Source of the DNA: Ancylomarina subtilis
GTDB lineage: Bacteria; Bacteroidota; Bacteroidia; Bacteroidales; Marinifilaceae
DNA: 64,000 nt
Direction: 5' to 3'
Assembly (NCBI RefSeq): GCF_004217115.1
Contig: NZ_SHKN01000007.1
Coordinates: 23,116 to 87,115, forward strand
The translations under genes were made by a program, and so were the position numbers. This document shows positions 27,546 through 37,113 of this stretch, piece by piece; the stretch's first letter is position 1; the number at the start of each line of letters is the position of its first letter. The notes under the pieces were generated by a model, which saw nothing but the letters and a program-made list of their open reading frames with translations, had not been told where the DNA came from and made no database searches.

Positions 27546-27860
27546 CTACTGAGTTTCATCCCACTTTTTACCAAGGTTAGAAAGATTTGCCTTCATTAAA
27601 TCATCAGGCGACATAGCAATTCTAAATTCGCAAAAGGCTTCAAAGTTTAAAAACCAAGGCTCAGCAATGGATGGGATAGCGGATGCATCAGAAACTTCTG
27701 CGATCATAACAGCACCACGGTTACCATCTTGTTCTGTAAAATAAATACTTTCCGGCTTGATCTCTTCAAGAATGCGTCCAATTAATTCGCCAGCCTTACC
27801 ATTTCGAACCATTGAATTGAAGGGTTCTACAGGAAACATGACATTAACTAACATCTTCAT
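27546..27860 (-). CDS. Conserved small protein, GYD/DUF3303-like fold suspected
   Basis: 104 residues. Conserved-looking segments are EPFNSMVRNGKAGELIGRILEEIKPESIYFTEQDGNRGAVMI and IPSIAEPWFLNFEAFCEFRIAMSPDDL (quoted in part by position: about 13-54 and 62-88). I have seen close relatives in databases labelled panthothenate synthetase, which looks like a wrong transferred name since no synthetase motif is present. The likely fold is a small ferredoxin-like dimer. The start is the ATG at 27860; the frame extends only to a TTG upstream. Function unknown. Confidence 0.68.
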   Translation of the reverse strand: MKMLVNVMFPVEPFNSMVRNGKAGELIGRILEEIKPESIYFTEQDGNRGAVMIAEVSDASAIPSIAEPWFLNFEAFCEFRIAMSPDDLMKANLSNLGKKWDETQ

Positions 27861-28064
27861 AACTATCAATTTTAATTAATAAGACATTAAGGTACGAAAT
27901 AAAACAGTCAAGATCAATCATAAGTCCCCCAATATAAAAGCCCAAAGACATCTACACTATCTCAATCAACCGTTCACAATAAATCCACACCCAATATAAT
28001 CGAGCACAACAAAACTCCGAATTCTTTTTTAGATTTACAGCCACTAACAAGCAAACTAAATCTC

Positions 28065-29015
28065 ATGAAAGATTTCAATAATAGATTATTAACATGTGTG
28101 AAACAAGCTTTACCTGCGGGTTTAAAAACCTCCTTATGGCTCATTAAACTCACGCTACCCGTTTCATTCGCTGTCCTCTTATTGAATTACTTCGGCCTGC
28201 TGGTTATTATGGCTGAATACACCAGTCCAGTTTTTCGAATCATAGGTCTGCCCGGTGTTGCAGCACTCGTTTTAATCACCAGCATTTTCACTAATATTTA
28301 TTCCGTTGTGGCTGTACTCACAACTCTGGCACTCCCCGTCCGTGATGGTACTATATTGGCTGTTATGTGTCTCATTTCTCATGGTTTCCTCATCGAAACC
28401 GCTATTCTTAAAAAAACAGGCTCTTCGGCAACTCGCATGCTTTTGCTACGCTTAGTATCAAGTTTTATTATTGGAGGCTTGCTCAATTTCATTCTGCCAG
28501 GCTCTCCCTCAGACGGTGCTTTCGCTTATCAGACTCAGAGCGATAATTTGACTCAAGTCATCATCGCGTGGCTACCACAAATTGGTGCCACTCTACTTAA
28601 AATTGTTATTTTGGTTAATGCCCTACTCATCGTACAGCGTTGTATGGAGGAGTTCGGTATCTTAAAATATCTGACCAAGCCTCTTTCTCCTTTTATGAAA
28701 TTGATGGGCTTACCCAAGGAATCTTCTTTCCTATGGATGGTTGGGAATACCATTGGCCTTGCATATGGTTCTGCCGTGATGCTTCAAAAAGTTGAAGAAG
28801 GGCAACTCAAACCCAAAGAATGCGATCTTCTCAATCATCATTTAGCCATATCCCATTCACAACTGGAAGATCCTCTTCTATTTTTAAGTTTGGGCTACTC
28901 TATTCCTGTTCTTATCATTCCTCGCGTTTTGTTTGCCATTATTGTAGTTTGGCTGAGAAGAATTGAGAATGCCTTAAAGGAAAAAAAACAGAAAACTGTA
29001 AAAATAGCCTATTAA
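28065..29015 (+). CDS. Gate/nucleoside-recognition domain membrane protein
   Basis: 316 residues with about eight membrane helices in two halves. The first half holds VFRIIGLPGVAALVLITSIFTNIYS; the second has PLSPFMKLMGLPKESSFLWMVGNTIGLAYG, matching the Gate (nucleoside recognition) domain found in SpmA/SpmB, FeoB and nucleoside transporters. The transported or sensed substrate is unknown. It stands alone with more than 190 bases on the 5' side and about 590 bases before the next gene. Confidence 0.82.
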   Translation: MKDFNNRLLTCVKQALPAGLKTSLWLIKLTLPVSFAVLLLNYFGLLVIMAEYTSPVFRIIGLPGVAALVLITSIFTNIYSVVAVLTTLALPVRDGTILAVMCLISHGFLIETAILKKTGSSATRMLLLRLVSSFIIGGLLNFILPGSPSDGAFAYQTQSDNLTQVIIAWLPQIGATLLKIVILVNALLIVQRCMEEFGILKYLTKPLSPFMKLMGLPKESSFLWMVGNTIGLAYGSAVMLQKVEEGQLKPKECDLLNHHLAISHSQLEDPLLFLSLGYSIPVLIIPRVLFAIIVVWLRRIENALKEKKQKTVKIAY

Positions 29016-29606
29016 AGCACAGTATTTAACAGTATTAAATCGCAATAATCATCGAAAAGTTTAAAAATATGGGGTTGATTTAATTTTGATGATGTTTTCA
29101 AGAAAAATTTACCCCTTTTAACTAATCACATTGTAAAAAATGACGTTTTGTATGGGGGTCCATCAAAATTAGGGTCATTTCAGGAAATTACATATAAAGC
29201 TGAAAGATCACCTTATCTCCAACAGGGATATTAGCAACTAATTGTACTGCTTCTATACTCCACTACCATTGAAAAGGGGGGCTAAGCGAAAAATTCATTT
29301 TTTTGAAGATAAATCTCTTCGAAACAGGATGCTGTACAACAGTAAATCTCACCTCATCCAGCTAGTCATAAAACAAGCTTAAACCCAATAAAAACAAGGC
29401 TTTCAGAACAAAAACATGTTAGTGCCAAAATCCAGGGTTCTGCTTGGAAAGCAAGGGATATCTCTTCTATTTTAGCAATTGAAAACAAGACTGAGATGCG
29501 AGCATGCAATCGTTATAACTCATACCTATTATTTAATGAGTCATTAATGCAAATTGCCAACATCAGACAAATCTTAAAACACAAACATTAAATAAATAAT
29601 TACGTC
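29016..29606. other. Gene-free region upstream of glutamine synthetase
   Basis: About 590 bases with no gene-like frame. It has an 11-base inverted repeat (TAATTTTGATG at 29081-29091, CATCAAAATTA at 29161-29171) and a 22-codon minus-strand frame (29188-29260) that may be a remnant of a gene. I find no clear glnA promoter, although one must be here. Confidence 0.4.
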
Positions 29607-31112
29607 ATGACAAATGCTTCAGTTGCTTTGAACCCAAACAAATTGGTTCAGTACTTACAAAAAATGCCAAATGAATTCACCAAAGAGGATTTGATTCGAT
29701 ATATCGAGGAGAATGGCATTCAGATGATCAACTTCCGTTACGTTGCCAACGACGGTAAATTAAAAACATTAAACTTTATTATAACTGACCGCAACCACCT
29801 TGACAATATATTGAGTACTGGTGAGCGCGTTGACGGGTCAAGCCTTTTCCCATTTATCGAAGCAGGATCGAGTGACCTTTATGTAATTCCTCGTTTCAAA
29901 ACAGCTTTCGTAAACCCATTTTCAGAGATTCCAACATTGGATATTCTATGTTCTTTCTATACTGCTCAGGGCGAACCATTAGAGAGTGCTCCTGAATACA
30001 TTCTTAAGAAAGCTCACGATTGTTTCAAAGAAAAAACAGGCATGACTTTTAAAGCCATGGGTGAGTTGGAGTACTACATTAAGAGTGCTAAAGCTGAACT
30101 ATATCCTGGTGAAGACCAAAAAGGCTACCACGATTCACAGCCATTTACTCAGTGGGAAAACCTACGTCGCGAAGCGATGGTTCTTATTGCTCAATGTGGT
30201 GGTAAAATCAAATATGGCCACTCAGAGGTGGGTAACTTTATTCTTCGCGAAGATGGTTACGAACAACACGAAATTGAATTCATACCTGTTGAGGCAGAAG
30301 ATGCTGTTGATCAATTATTAATTGGTAAATGGATCGTTCGTATGTTGGCAGCCCGCGAAGGTGCATTGGTAAGCTGGGCTCCCAAAATCACAGTAGGGAA
30401 AGCCGGTTCTGGTCTTCATATTCACATGATGCTTGAAAAAGATGGCAAAAACCTATGTGTTGAGAATGGTAAACTGAGTGATATTGCAAAAAAAGGAATT
30501 GCTGGTATCATGGATCTTGCTGGTCCATTAACCGCATTTGGTAATACGATTCCAACTTCATACCTGCGTTTAGTTCCTCATCAGGAAGCGCCAACCTACG
30601 TATGTTGGGGTGACCGTAACCGTTCTGTATTGGTACGAGTGCCACTTGGATGGTTAGGATCTAAAGATATGGTTAAAGAAGTAAATCCTCAGCAGCAAGC
30701 TGATACGCGTGACTTCTCAAGCAAACAAACTTTCGAATTCCGTGTTCCTGATGGATCTGCAGATATCTACATGCTGGTTGCTGGTTTAATCGTAGCTGTA
30801 CAGCACGGTTTGGAAAGTGAGGATTCACTGGAAAAAGCAGAAGCTTTATATGCGGATATGGATATTTTCAGTTCTAACTTCTCTGAAAAACTTGAAAAAC
30901 TAGAGCAACTACCAACTTGTTGTTACGAAAGTGCAGACAGCCTATTGGCTAAACGTGAAGTTTTCGAAAATAACAATATTTTCCCAGCAGGAAGTATTGA
31001 TGCTGTTGCTGCTGGCCTTAAGGCATACAATGACCATGGTCTTAACGATCGTATCTTAGGTCATCACCAAGAGATTATGGCAATTGTAGACAAGTACATT
31101 CATTGCATGTAA
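29607..31112 (+). CDS. glnA: Glutamine synthetase
   Basis: 501 residues. It makes glutamine from glutamate, ammonia and ATP. The N-terminal beta-grasp domain has NFRYVANDGKLKTLNF and GERVDGSSLFPFIEAGSSDLY; the catalytic domain has MGELEYYI, metal/ammonia residues around KYGHSEVGNF, GSGLHIHM, and ATP-binding NTIPTSYLRLVPHQEAPTYVCWGDRNRSVLVRVP (about 310-344). The length and sequence resemble the GSI-type family found in Bacteroidota, distinct from the 700-residue GSIII. I see no typical adenylylation-site sequence near the C-terminus, so regulation by adenylylation is unlikely. With glutamate dehydrogenase at the window start, it covers ammonia assimilation. Confidence 0.93.
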   Translation: MTNASVALNPNKLVQYLQKMPNEFTKEDLIRYIEENGIQMINFRYVANDGKLKTLNFIITDRNHLDNILSTGERVDGSSLFPFIEAGSSDLYVIPRFKTAFVNPFSEIPTLDILCSFYTAQGEPLESAPEYILKKAHDCFKEKTGMTFKAMGELEYYIKSAKAELYPGEDQKGYHDSQPFTQWENLRREAMVLIAQCGGKIKYGHSEVGNFILREDGYEQHEIEFIPVEAEDAVDQLLIGKWIVRMLAAREGALVSWAPKITVGKAGSGLHIHMMLEKDGKNLCVENGKLSDIAKKGIAGIMDLAGPLTAFGNTIPTSYLRLVPHQEAPTYVCWGDRNRSVLVRVPLGWLGSKDMVKEVNPQQQADTRDFSSKQTFEFRVPDGSADIYMLVAGLIVAVQHGLESEDSLEKAEALYADMDIFSSNFSEKLEKLEQLPTCCYESADSLLAKREVFENNNIFPAGSIDAVAAGLKAYNDHGLNDRILGHHQEIMAIVDKYIHCM

Positions 31113-31179
31113 TCAAATTGATCTATCAGTTTCTTGCAAAAAGAAAACCGACCAAATAAGAACACCTACTAACAATCAA

Positions 31180-31217
31180 AAGGGATTTCAGCCATTGGCT
31201 GGGATCCCTTACTTTTT
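31180..31217 (+). terminator. Terminator of glnA
   Basis: A 14-bp stem with two G-T pairs (AAGGGATTTCAGCC against GGCTGGGATCCCTT), 3-base loop ATT, then ACTTTTTG. It is 67 bases after the glnA stop. Confidence 0.75.
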
Positions 31218-31396
31218 GTATTGCATCTTCACAACAATTAAATTCCCGCAAATACAACAGATATTCGCAGATTACCTCTTGAATAACAATCATCATTTCT
31301 TAAAACCGACACATCCTCACATTAGCATTAGCAAATCAAAGTATCACCCAAGCATCTCATCAATTAGTCGTATCTTCGCATAAAACCGAATAAACT

Positions 31397-32098
31397 ATGA
31401 ATAAAAATATAAACGAAAGCTGGAAAAAATATCTGGAAGCTGAATTTGAAAAACCCTATTTCAAACAGCTGGAACGTTTTGTTGATAATGAATATCAAGA
31501 ACACGAAATCTACCCGCCCCAGGAACTTATATTCAGAGCATTTAACTCCTGTTCGTTCAATCAGATCAAAGTTGTTATTCTAGGACAAGACCCTTACCAC
31601 GGACCTAAGCAGGCTAACGGTTTGGCTTTTTCGGTGAATGATGAAATGAAATTCCCACCCAGCTTACGAAACATCTATAAGGAGATGAATCAGGACCTGA
31701 ATATTCCCATATCGAGCAAAGGGAATCTGGAAGACTGGGCCAAACAAGGTGTTCTCCTAATTAATGCAACGCTAACTGTTAGAGCTAATGAGGCGGGATC
31801 GCATCAGAAAAAAGGTTGGGAAGAATTCACCGATGCTGCCATCAAAGCTTTATCTGAACAAAGAGAACAGCTGGTTTTTATTTTATGGGGCTCATATGCA
31901 CAGAAAAAAGGAGCTCAAATTGATTCTACTAAGCATCACATCATCAAATCGGCACATCCTTCACCCCTATCGGCTCATCGTGGTTTTTTTGGTAGTAAGC
32001 CATTCAGTCAAACCAATAGATATTTAAGGGAGCAAGGTCTGGAACCCATCAATTGGGAGTTGAAACATGAAAGTGCTCAAAAAAGCTTAAACTTTTAA
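31397..32098 (+). CDS. ung: Uracil-DNA glycosylase, family 1
   Basis: 233 residues. It removes uracil from DNA as the first step of base excision repair. The water-activating loop GQDPYHGPKQANGLAFSV with catalytic Asp, the uracil-binding segment LLINATLTVRANEAGSHQKKGWEEFTD (in part), WGSYAQKKG, and the minor-groove loop HPSPLSAHRGFFG with the catalytic His are all intact. Length and motifs match family 1. A TATCTTCG box about 18 bases upstream (31371-31378) may be its -7 element. A shared terminator separates it from the convergent DUF4783 gene. Confidence 0.96.
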   Translation: MNKNINESWKKYLEAEFEKPYFKQLERFVDNEYQEHEIYPPQELIFRAFNSCSFNQIKVVILGQDPYHGPKQANGLAFSVNDEMKFPPSLRNIYKEMNQDLNIPISSKGNLEDWAKQGVLLINATLTVRANEAGSHQKKGWEEFTDAAIKALSEQREQLVFILWGSYAQKKGAQIDSTKHHIIKSAHPSPLSAHRGFFGSKPFSQTNRYLREQGLEPINWELKHESAQKSLNF

Positions 32099-32100
32099 TA

Positions 32101-32140
32101 AAAAATGGGGTTGCCGAATTTATCGACAACCCCATTTTTT
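32101..32140. terminator. Bidirectional terminator between ung and DUF4783 gene
   Basis: AAAAATGGGGTTG pairs with CAACCCCATTTTT, with extra pairing of CGA and TCG inside. A and T runs flank the stem on both strands. Confidence 0.88.
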
Positions 32141-32157
32141 TATTCTTTCCCCGAAAT

Positions 32158-32553
32158 CTATTCCTGCTCTATACTAAGCCTGTGAATTAAAGCTTTATTC
32201 CCATCCCCTTTCAATAAAAAAGTGGTTCTAAAATTTCCATTATCGGTCATTAGAGTTCCAATAAAATAGGGCGAATCAGCTTTTCCACCAATATGCTTCT
32301 TCTTCAGACTTTTAGGCTTATACTTTTCAAAAAACTTCGCCATAATCTGTTTGGCTTGCGATCGGCTATAAATGGCTTCCTTATCCTGAATCTTCAACTC
32401 GATTCTATCACTAAAGAAACCAGCCAAACTAATGCTATTCCCTTGTTGAAATGATGCCACCAGCCCTTTGGGTAAATCTTGTTCTTGTTGTGCAAAAGCA
32501 GAAATACTCAGAACCTGTATGGCGATGATAAGTATGTATTTTAAAAATCTCAT
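32158..32553 (-). CDS. DUF4783 secreted protein
   Basis: 131 residues. Signal peptide ending SAFAQ (about residue 21). The mature domain (DLPKGLVASFQQGNSISLAGFF, YSRSQAKQIMAKFFEKY) matches DUF4783, a Bacteroidota family with an NTF2-like fold (cystatin-like). It is periplasmic or surface-exposed; no catalytic role is known. Monocistronic, convergent with ung. Confidence 0.82.
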   Translation of the reverse strand: MRFLKYILIIAIQVLSISAFAQQEQDLPKGLVASFQQGNSISLAGFFSDRIELKIQDKEAIYSRSQAKQIMAKFFEKYKPKSLKKKHIGGKADSPYFIGTLMTDNGNFRTTFLLKGDGNKALIHRLSIEQE

Positions 32554-32706
32554 AAAATGAATGTTTATCGTAAATTCAAACTCATTAGAACAAATACCAT
32601 GCTGAATTCAAAACGCAAGGTAATAAGAATGTACTAAAAATTTATCTTTTAGCCATATTATCGTGATTAGTACCACCTTTATATTTTATTTCAAACAGAC
32701 TGAAGC

Positions 32707-32714
32707 TATCTTTG
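32707..32714 (+). promoter_or_regulatory. -7 box for rlmH
   Basis: TATCTTTG, a full match to TAnnTTTG, with TTTT 19 bases upstream (32684-32687) in place of TTTG. The leader would be about 90 bases. Confidence 0.38.
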
Positions 32715-32808
32715 TCCTATCAGAAACATAGTCGTACACACTAAAGACGATAAAAGAAGCGTTTCATCTAAATGCTAAAAATTTGTTCAATAAATCAACC
32801 TCAGATAT

Positions 32809-33282
32809 ATGAAAACCACATTACTTGTTATTGGAAAAACTGATAAAGACTTTGTGATAAAGGGCATAGAAGAGTATCAAAAGCGATTGGTACACTATAT
32901 GCCTTACGAAATGAAAATTATTCCCGATATTAAAAACACCAAAAACCTTTCGGAACAACAACAAAAGCAAAAGGAAGGCGAACTGATTTTGGCGCAGGTA
33001 AAAAGCGGCGATCTGCTTATTCTTTTAGATGAAGGAGGTAAAGAGTTTTCATCCACAGGCTTTTCGCAGTATATCGAACAAAAGATGCTAAGTGGTATTA
33101 AAAACCTTATTTTTGTTATTGGTGGCCCCTACGGTTTCTCACCGGAAGTATACAAGCAGGCACAAGGAAAAATCTCATTATCTAAGATGACCTTTTCGCA
33201 TCAAATGATTCGAATGATCTTTACTGAACAACTTTACAGAGCCATGACGATTCTGCGAAATGAGCCCTACCATCACGTTTGA
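32809..33282 (+). CDS. rlmH: 23S rRNA (pseudouridine(1915)-N3)-methyltransferase RlmH
   Basis: 157 residues, a SPOUT-fold methyltransferase that methylates pseudouridine 1915 in helix 69 of assembled ribosomes. The knot motif FVIGGPYGFSPEVY, the preceding LLILLDEGGKEFSSTGFSQYI and the C-terminal HQMIRMIFTEQLYRAMTILRNEPYHH (by position about 130-155) are all typical. Normal length. It lies 143 bases upstream of the large sensor kinase; co-transcription is uncertain. Confidence 0.95.
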   Translation: MKTTLLVIGKTDKDFVIKGIEEYQKRLVHYMPYEMKIIPDIKNTKNLSEQQQKQKEGELILAQVKSGDLLILLDEGGKEFSSTGFSQYIEQKMLSGIKNLIFVIGGPYGFSPEVYKQAQGKISLSKMTFSHQMIRMIFTEQLYRAMTILRNEPYHHV

Positions 33283-33425
33283 TGATCTCAGTAAATTATG
33301 CTAATTTAAGAGCTGTATTTATTTTAATTTGAATCGATTAAATCCTTGATGTTTAAATACGAATGGCATCATCCTTGTGAAACGGTTTTTCTTAAACGAA
33401 TGTGTTGTAACTTATATCCCTGATC

Positions 33426-36400
33426 TTGAAAAAAAATAAATTCATCATCTTTTTGCTTGTTGTCCTATCCCTTTCATTACTCACCGGGATACTTATCGAC
33501 TCACAAGCAAATGCTAAAAAAAACACAAAAAATAAGCTTGATCACTTTCAGAAAGTTTTTCTTGAAAAGGAAAATTTATTGGATGAATTCACAGGCTATT
33601 TGGCAGAAACTCTATCGAAACAAGATGAATTTATTTTTGATACCGACAATCTCAATACCGAAGAAAATGAACTCAAAAACAGGGAGCTCTCCCTTTTTGC
33701 TCTGGAGAAGGACAGTCTGATTTATTGGAGTAATAATTCAATCAATCTTCCCTATTCTATTATTAACAAAAATTTCGAATCAAAGGTCGCATTCATTGAC
33801 AACGCATGGTTCTACATCAAAAAGACTCAATATAAAAACAAGCAACTTCTGGGATTGATTCTAATTCAGCAAGAATACTCCTACGAAAATAAGTACTTAA
33901 AAAAGCATTTTGCTAAAGCATTCGACCTTTCAGATTCATACATCATCCAATTTCATAGCGATGATCCCAATGCAATTAAAAACAAAAAAGGAGAAACACT
34001 TTTCAGCCTCGAAAAAGAAAAAGACAACTTCCTTTTCCAGACCGATTTCAATAAGGCTGTTTACTTCTATTTTCTAAGCTTATTATTCGGGATATTGTTA
34101 GCCATACAAATCATTCGAATCAAGAAGAAGTTATGGTATAGAACCATCGGCATTTTTATTTTTGGACTGCTCATGATTGGACTAAGATATATCATGCTAA
34201 GCAAAGGTATTCCCAGTGTTTTTTCGAGTATGGAACTGTTTTCACCCGTTCTTTTTGCCTCTTCGTTCTATTTCCCATCATTGGGTGATTTTGCAATAAA
34301 CAGCTTTTTTATTTTTAGTTTCATTTATGCCTATACCAAATACCTTCCTCATCAGGTTTTACTTAGAAACAAGGCGCTGACCTTTAGTTATATTTTCTTA
34401 TTTATCAACCTGCTATTCTTTTCGCTCTTATATGCAACCATCAATATCCTCTTCAAAAATCTGGTCTTAGATTCGAGCTTATCCTTCCAAATGTTTGAGA
34501 TAAAGAGTAATTGGATCTACTCCATGTTTGGCATGGTTGTTCTGATACAACTATTCTACAGCCTCATTCTTTTGGGTAAATTAACCAATAAAAGCATTAA
34601 AGATAAAATATCACTTCCTCTAAGACTTGTAGCTATCATCCTTTTCTTTGGTGGCTTTACACTTGTTAAAACACTAATGGGAATGCCCATTGAGTGGCTG
34701 GGCGTTTTATTCGAATTATCTCTTCTATTTGCAATTATTTTCATCGAACAATACACCAAACCCAGTTATTCCCACACATTTTTTATTAGTCTCTTACTGG
34801 CCGTTTCGATATTCATTGGCAATCGCATAAACACGTATTCCAGCCAAAAAGAAAAACAAGTTCGCGTTATTGAAAGTTTAAATCTATCTTCTGAATACAG
34901 TCCCACCTCAGAAACTTTACTGATTGAACTTGAGAAAAAGATCAAATCAGACACGCTCTTAAAAAAGCTCTGTAAAAGACCAATAATCAACGAAAATGAA
35001 ATTATAAATCTCCTTCAAACCCGTTTTTTTATCGGGTACTGGGAACAATTTCATACCCAAATCACCGTCTGTAGTGAAAATGATGAGTTAAACGTTGAGC
35101 CCGACAATCAGATTCGAAACTGTTATGAGTTTTTCGAAGAAATGATTCTTAAAAATGGGGAAATGATTGTGGGGAGTAATTTCTACAACTTAAATGAATA
35201 CGATGGTATGATATCATACCTCGGGATAATTGAATTTCAATCCGAAAAAGCGAAACCCCATCGTCTTTTCATTCGCCTCGACTCCAAATCCAGATCACAA
35301 GGTCTAGGCTATCCGGATCTTCTTCTTGATGAGAAAGTTCAACTTCAAGCTACTGGTAAAGATTATTCCTATGGAAAATACCGTAATGGAAAACTGATTG
35401 CCTCTTCGGGTTCTTTTAACTATTACCTAAACGATGCAGGCTTTGGCAAATCAAAAGAAAACCATGCCTGGATAAAACGAGATCATTACACTCACCTCAT
35501 CTACCGTTTTGGTGAGAACTCTATTGTACTTAGCTCACCAGAAGTTACTTGGCTGAAGAAATTCATTACCATTCCATATGTCTTTATTCTCTTTTATATC
35601 TTCACCATCATCATCGGTTTCATAGAACGTTTCCCTTGGCGACTGAGATTAAAATACAGTTTTAAATACCGCATACAATATTCCATAACAGCTGTATTAA
35701 TGCTTTTCTTCTTGTTATTGGGAGGTGGAAGTGTATATTACAACATCCAACAATTTAACCAAAAACACAACAAGGAACTGAGTGAAAAACTTCAGATTAT
35801 AAAACAAGAAATCATTCAGGACTTACAATTCAAAGCCAGTAAAGAAGTCATTACCGAAAGATTACAACAAATCTCAAACCTGATATTTGCAGACATCCAT
35901 CTTTATGATACTAGTGGAAAACTAATAGCCTCTTCACGTCACGAGATATTTGAGAAAAAGCTGCAGGGCCAGCAAATGAACTTCTCGGCATTTTATCAGC
36001 TATTTTATAAAGAAAGGACCCATTTTATTCACAAAGAAAAAATTGGGAATATGGAATATCTTTCGGCCTATGAGAGCTTGGTTGATGCCAACAATCAACG
36101 CCTGGCTTTTATAAATCTACCCTATTTTATAAAAAGTCAGGATTTAAAATCAGAGCTTTTCAATTTGATTCTTACAGGTATCAACTTGCATTTGTTTATG
36201 ATCCTGATAGCCATTTTTGTCTCCATAATTATCTCAAACAAGATTACACAACCCTTAAGACTCATTGAAAACAAATTGCAAAGTGCACGATTGGGCACAC
36301 ACAGTGCAGCCATTGAATACAACAAAAATGATGAAATAGGCAGTTTGGTTAGGGTATACAACAAGATGTTACTTGACCTGGAACAGTCAGCAGAACTTCT

Positions 36401-37088
36401 GGCTCAATCCGAACGAGAATCTGCATGGAGAGAAATGGCTCGTCAAGTCGCCCACGAAATTAAAAATCCTTTAACTCCAATGAAGCTAAGCATTCAGTTT
36501 CTTTTGCGTCGTTACGAGGATCAATCTCCGGATTGGGGCAAGCATCTCAAGCAAGTCAGCGAAACACTCATTCATCAGATAGATACCCTTTCGTCCATTG
36601 CAACAGCATTTTCAAATTTTGCCAAAATGCCCGAGGCAAAGGCTGAAGATTTAAACCTGGTCGACATTTTGAAACATGCGCTTTCACTTTATAAAAATGA
36701 CAAACATGAGATTGAACTCAAACTAAATGGAATTGAAGAAGCCATGGCGAGTGTGGATAGAGAGCAGTTTGTTCGTATCTATGTCAACCTGATAAACAAT
36801 GCCATCGAATCCATTCCAACTGATCAGGATGGAAAAATAATTATCGAATTGAATGAAGAAGCGGATTACTGGCTTAGCTCGGTTTCTGACACGGGCAAGG
36901 GCGTTGATCCTAAAATTAAAGGTCGACTTTTCTATCCAAACTTTACCACAAAATCAAGTGGAATGGGACTGGGACTCGCCATAGTTAAAAATAGCGTGGT
37001 GCAGGCTGGTGGCGAAATTTGGGTTGAATCAGAATTGGGTAAAGGAAGTTGTTTTTACGTCAAAATACCAAAACTGATCAAGAGCTAA
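33426..37088 (+). CDS. Large NtrY-like sensor histidine kinase
   Basis: 1220 residues, starting at a TTG (MKKNKFIIFLLVVL). The N-terminal membrane helix is followed by a periplasmic sensor region (about 28-205), then about eight membrane helices (about 210-465), a second extracytoplasmic region (about 470-710), a helix near 715-735, another helix (about 757-777), a third extracytoplasmic loop and a last helix near 915-935. After that come a HAMP-type linker, a dimerisation domain with phosphoacceptor His1010 in VAHEIKNPLTPMKLS, the N box VNLINNAIESIP, and the G boxes DTGKGVDP and GMGLGLAIVKN. The H box is NtrY-type. No response regulator is encoded with it, so it is an orphan kinase, and the signal is unknown. 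It ends 25 bases from the convergent LuxR gene. Confidence 0.9.
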   Translation: MKKNKFIIFLLVVLSLSLLTGILIDSQANAKKNTKNKLDHFQKVFLEKENLLDEFTGYLAETLSKQDEFIFDTDNLNTEENELKNRELSLFALEKDSLIYWSNNSINLPYSIINKNFESKVAFIDNAWFYIKKTQYKNKQLLGLILIQQEYSYENKYLKKHFAKAFDLSDSYIIQFHSDDPNAIKNKKGETLFSLEKEKDNFLFQTDFNKAVYFYFLSLLFGILLAIQIIRIKKKLWYRTIGIFIFGLLMIGLRYIMLSKGIPSVFSSMELFSPVLFASSFYFPSLGDFAINSFFIFSFIYAYTKYLPHQVLLRNKALTFSYIFLFINLLFFSLLYATINILFKNLVLDSSLSFQMFEIKSNWIYSMFGMVVLIQLFYSLILLGKLTNKSIKDKISLPLRLVAIILFFGGFTLVKTLMGMPIEWLGVLFELSLLFAIIFIEQYTKPSYSHTFFISLLLAVSIFIGNRINTYSSQKEKQVRVIESLNLSSEYSPTSETLLIELEKKIKSDTLLKKLCKRPIINENEIINLLQTRFFIGYWEQFHTQITVCSENDELNVEPDNQIRNCYEFFEEMILKNGEMIVGSNFYNLNEYDGMISYLGIIEFQSEKAKPHRLFIRLDSKSRSQGLGYPDLLLDEKVQLQATGKDYSYGKYRNGKLIASSGSFNYYLNDAGFGKSKENHAWIKRDHYTHLIYRFGENSIVLSSPEVTWLKKFITIPYVFILFYIFTIIIGFIERFPWRLRLKYSFKYRIQYSITAVLMLFFLLLGGGSVYYNIQQFNQKHNKELSEKLQIIKQEIIQDLQFKASKEVITERLQQISNLIFADIHLYDTSGKLIASSRHEIFEKKLQGQQMNFSAFYQLFYKERTHFIHKEKIGNMEYLSAYESLVDANNQRLAFINLPYFIKSQDLKSELFNLILTGINLHLFMILIAIFVSIIISNKITQPLRLIENKLQSARLGTHSAAIEYNKNDEIGSLVRVYNKMLLDLEQSAELLAQSERESAWREMARQVAHEIKNPLTPMKLSIQFLLRRYEDQSPDWGKHLKQVSETLIHQIDTLSSIATAFSNFAKMPEAKAEDLNLVDILKHALSLYKNDKHEIELKLNGIEEAMASVDREQFVRIYVNLINNAIESIPTDQDGKIIIELNEEADYWLSSVSDTGKGVDPKIKGRLFYPNFTTKSSGMGLGLAIVKNSVVQAGGEIWVESELGKGSCFYVKIPKLIKS

Positions 37089-37113
37089 TTCCATTCCAAC
37101 CGATTGGTCAGTC

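Noticed and set aside
31195..31383. Plus-strand 62-codon frame between glnA and ung
   Set aside because: It starts inside the glnA terminator and has low-complexity translation with no start context.
32809..33282. rlmH and the large kinase as one operon
   Set aside because: The gap is 143 bases and the kinase starts at a TTG with no support for read-through, so I leave them as separate units.
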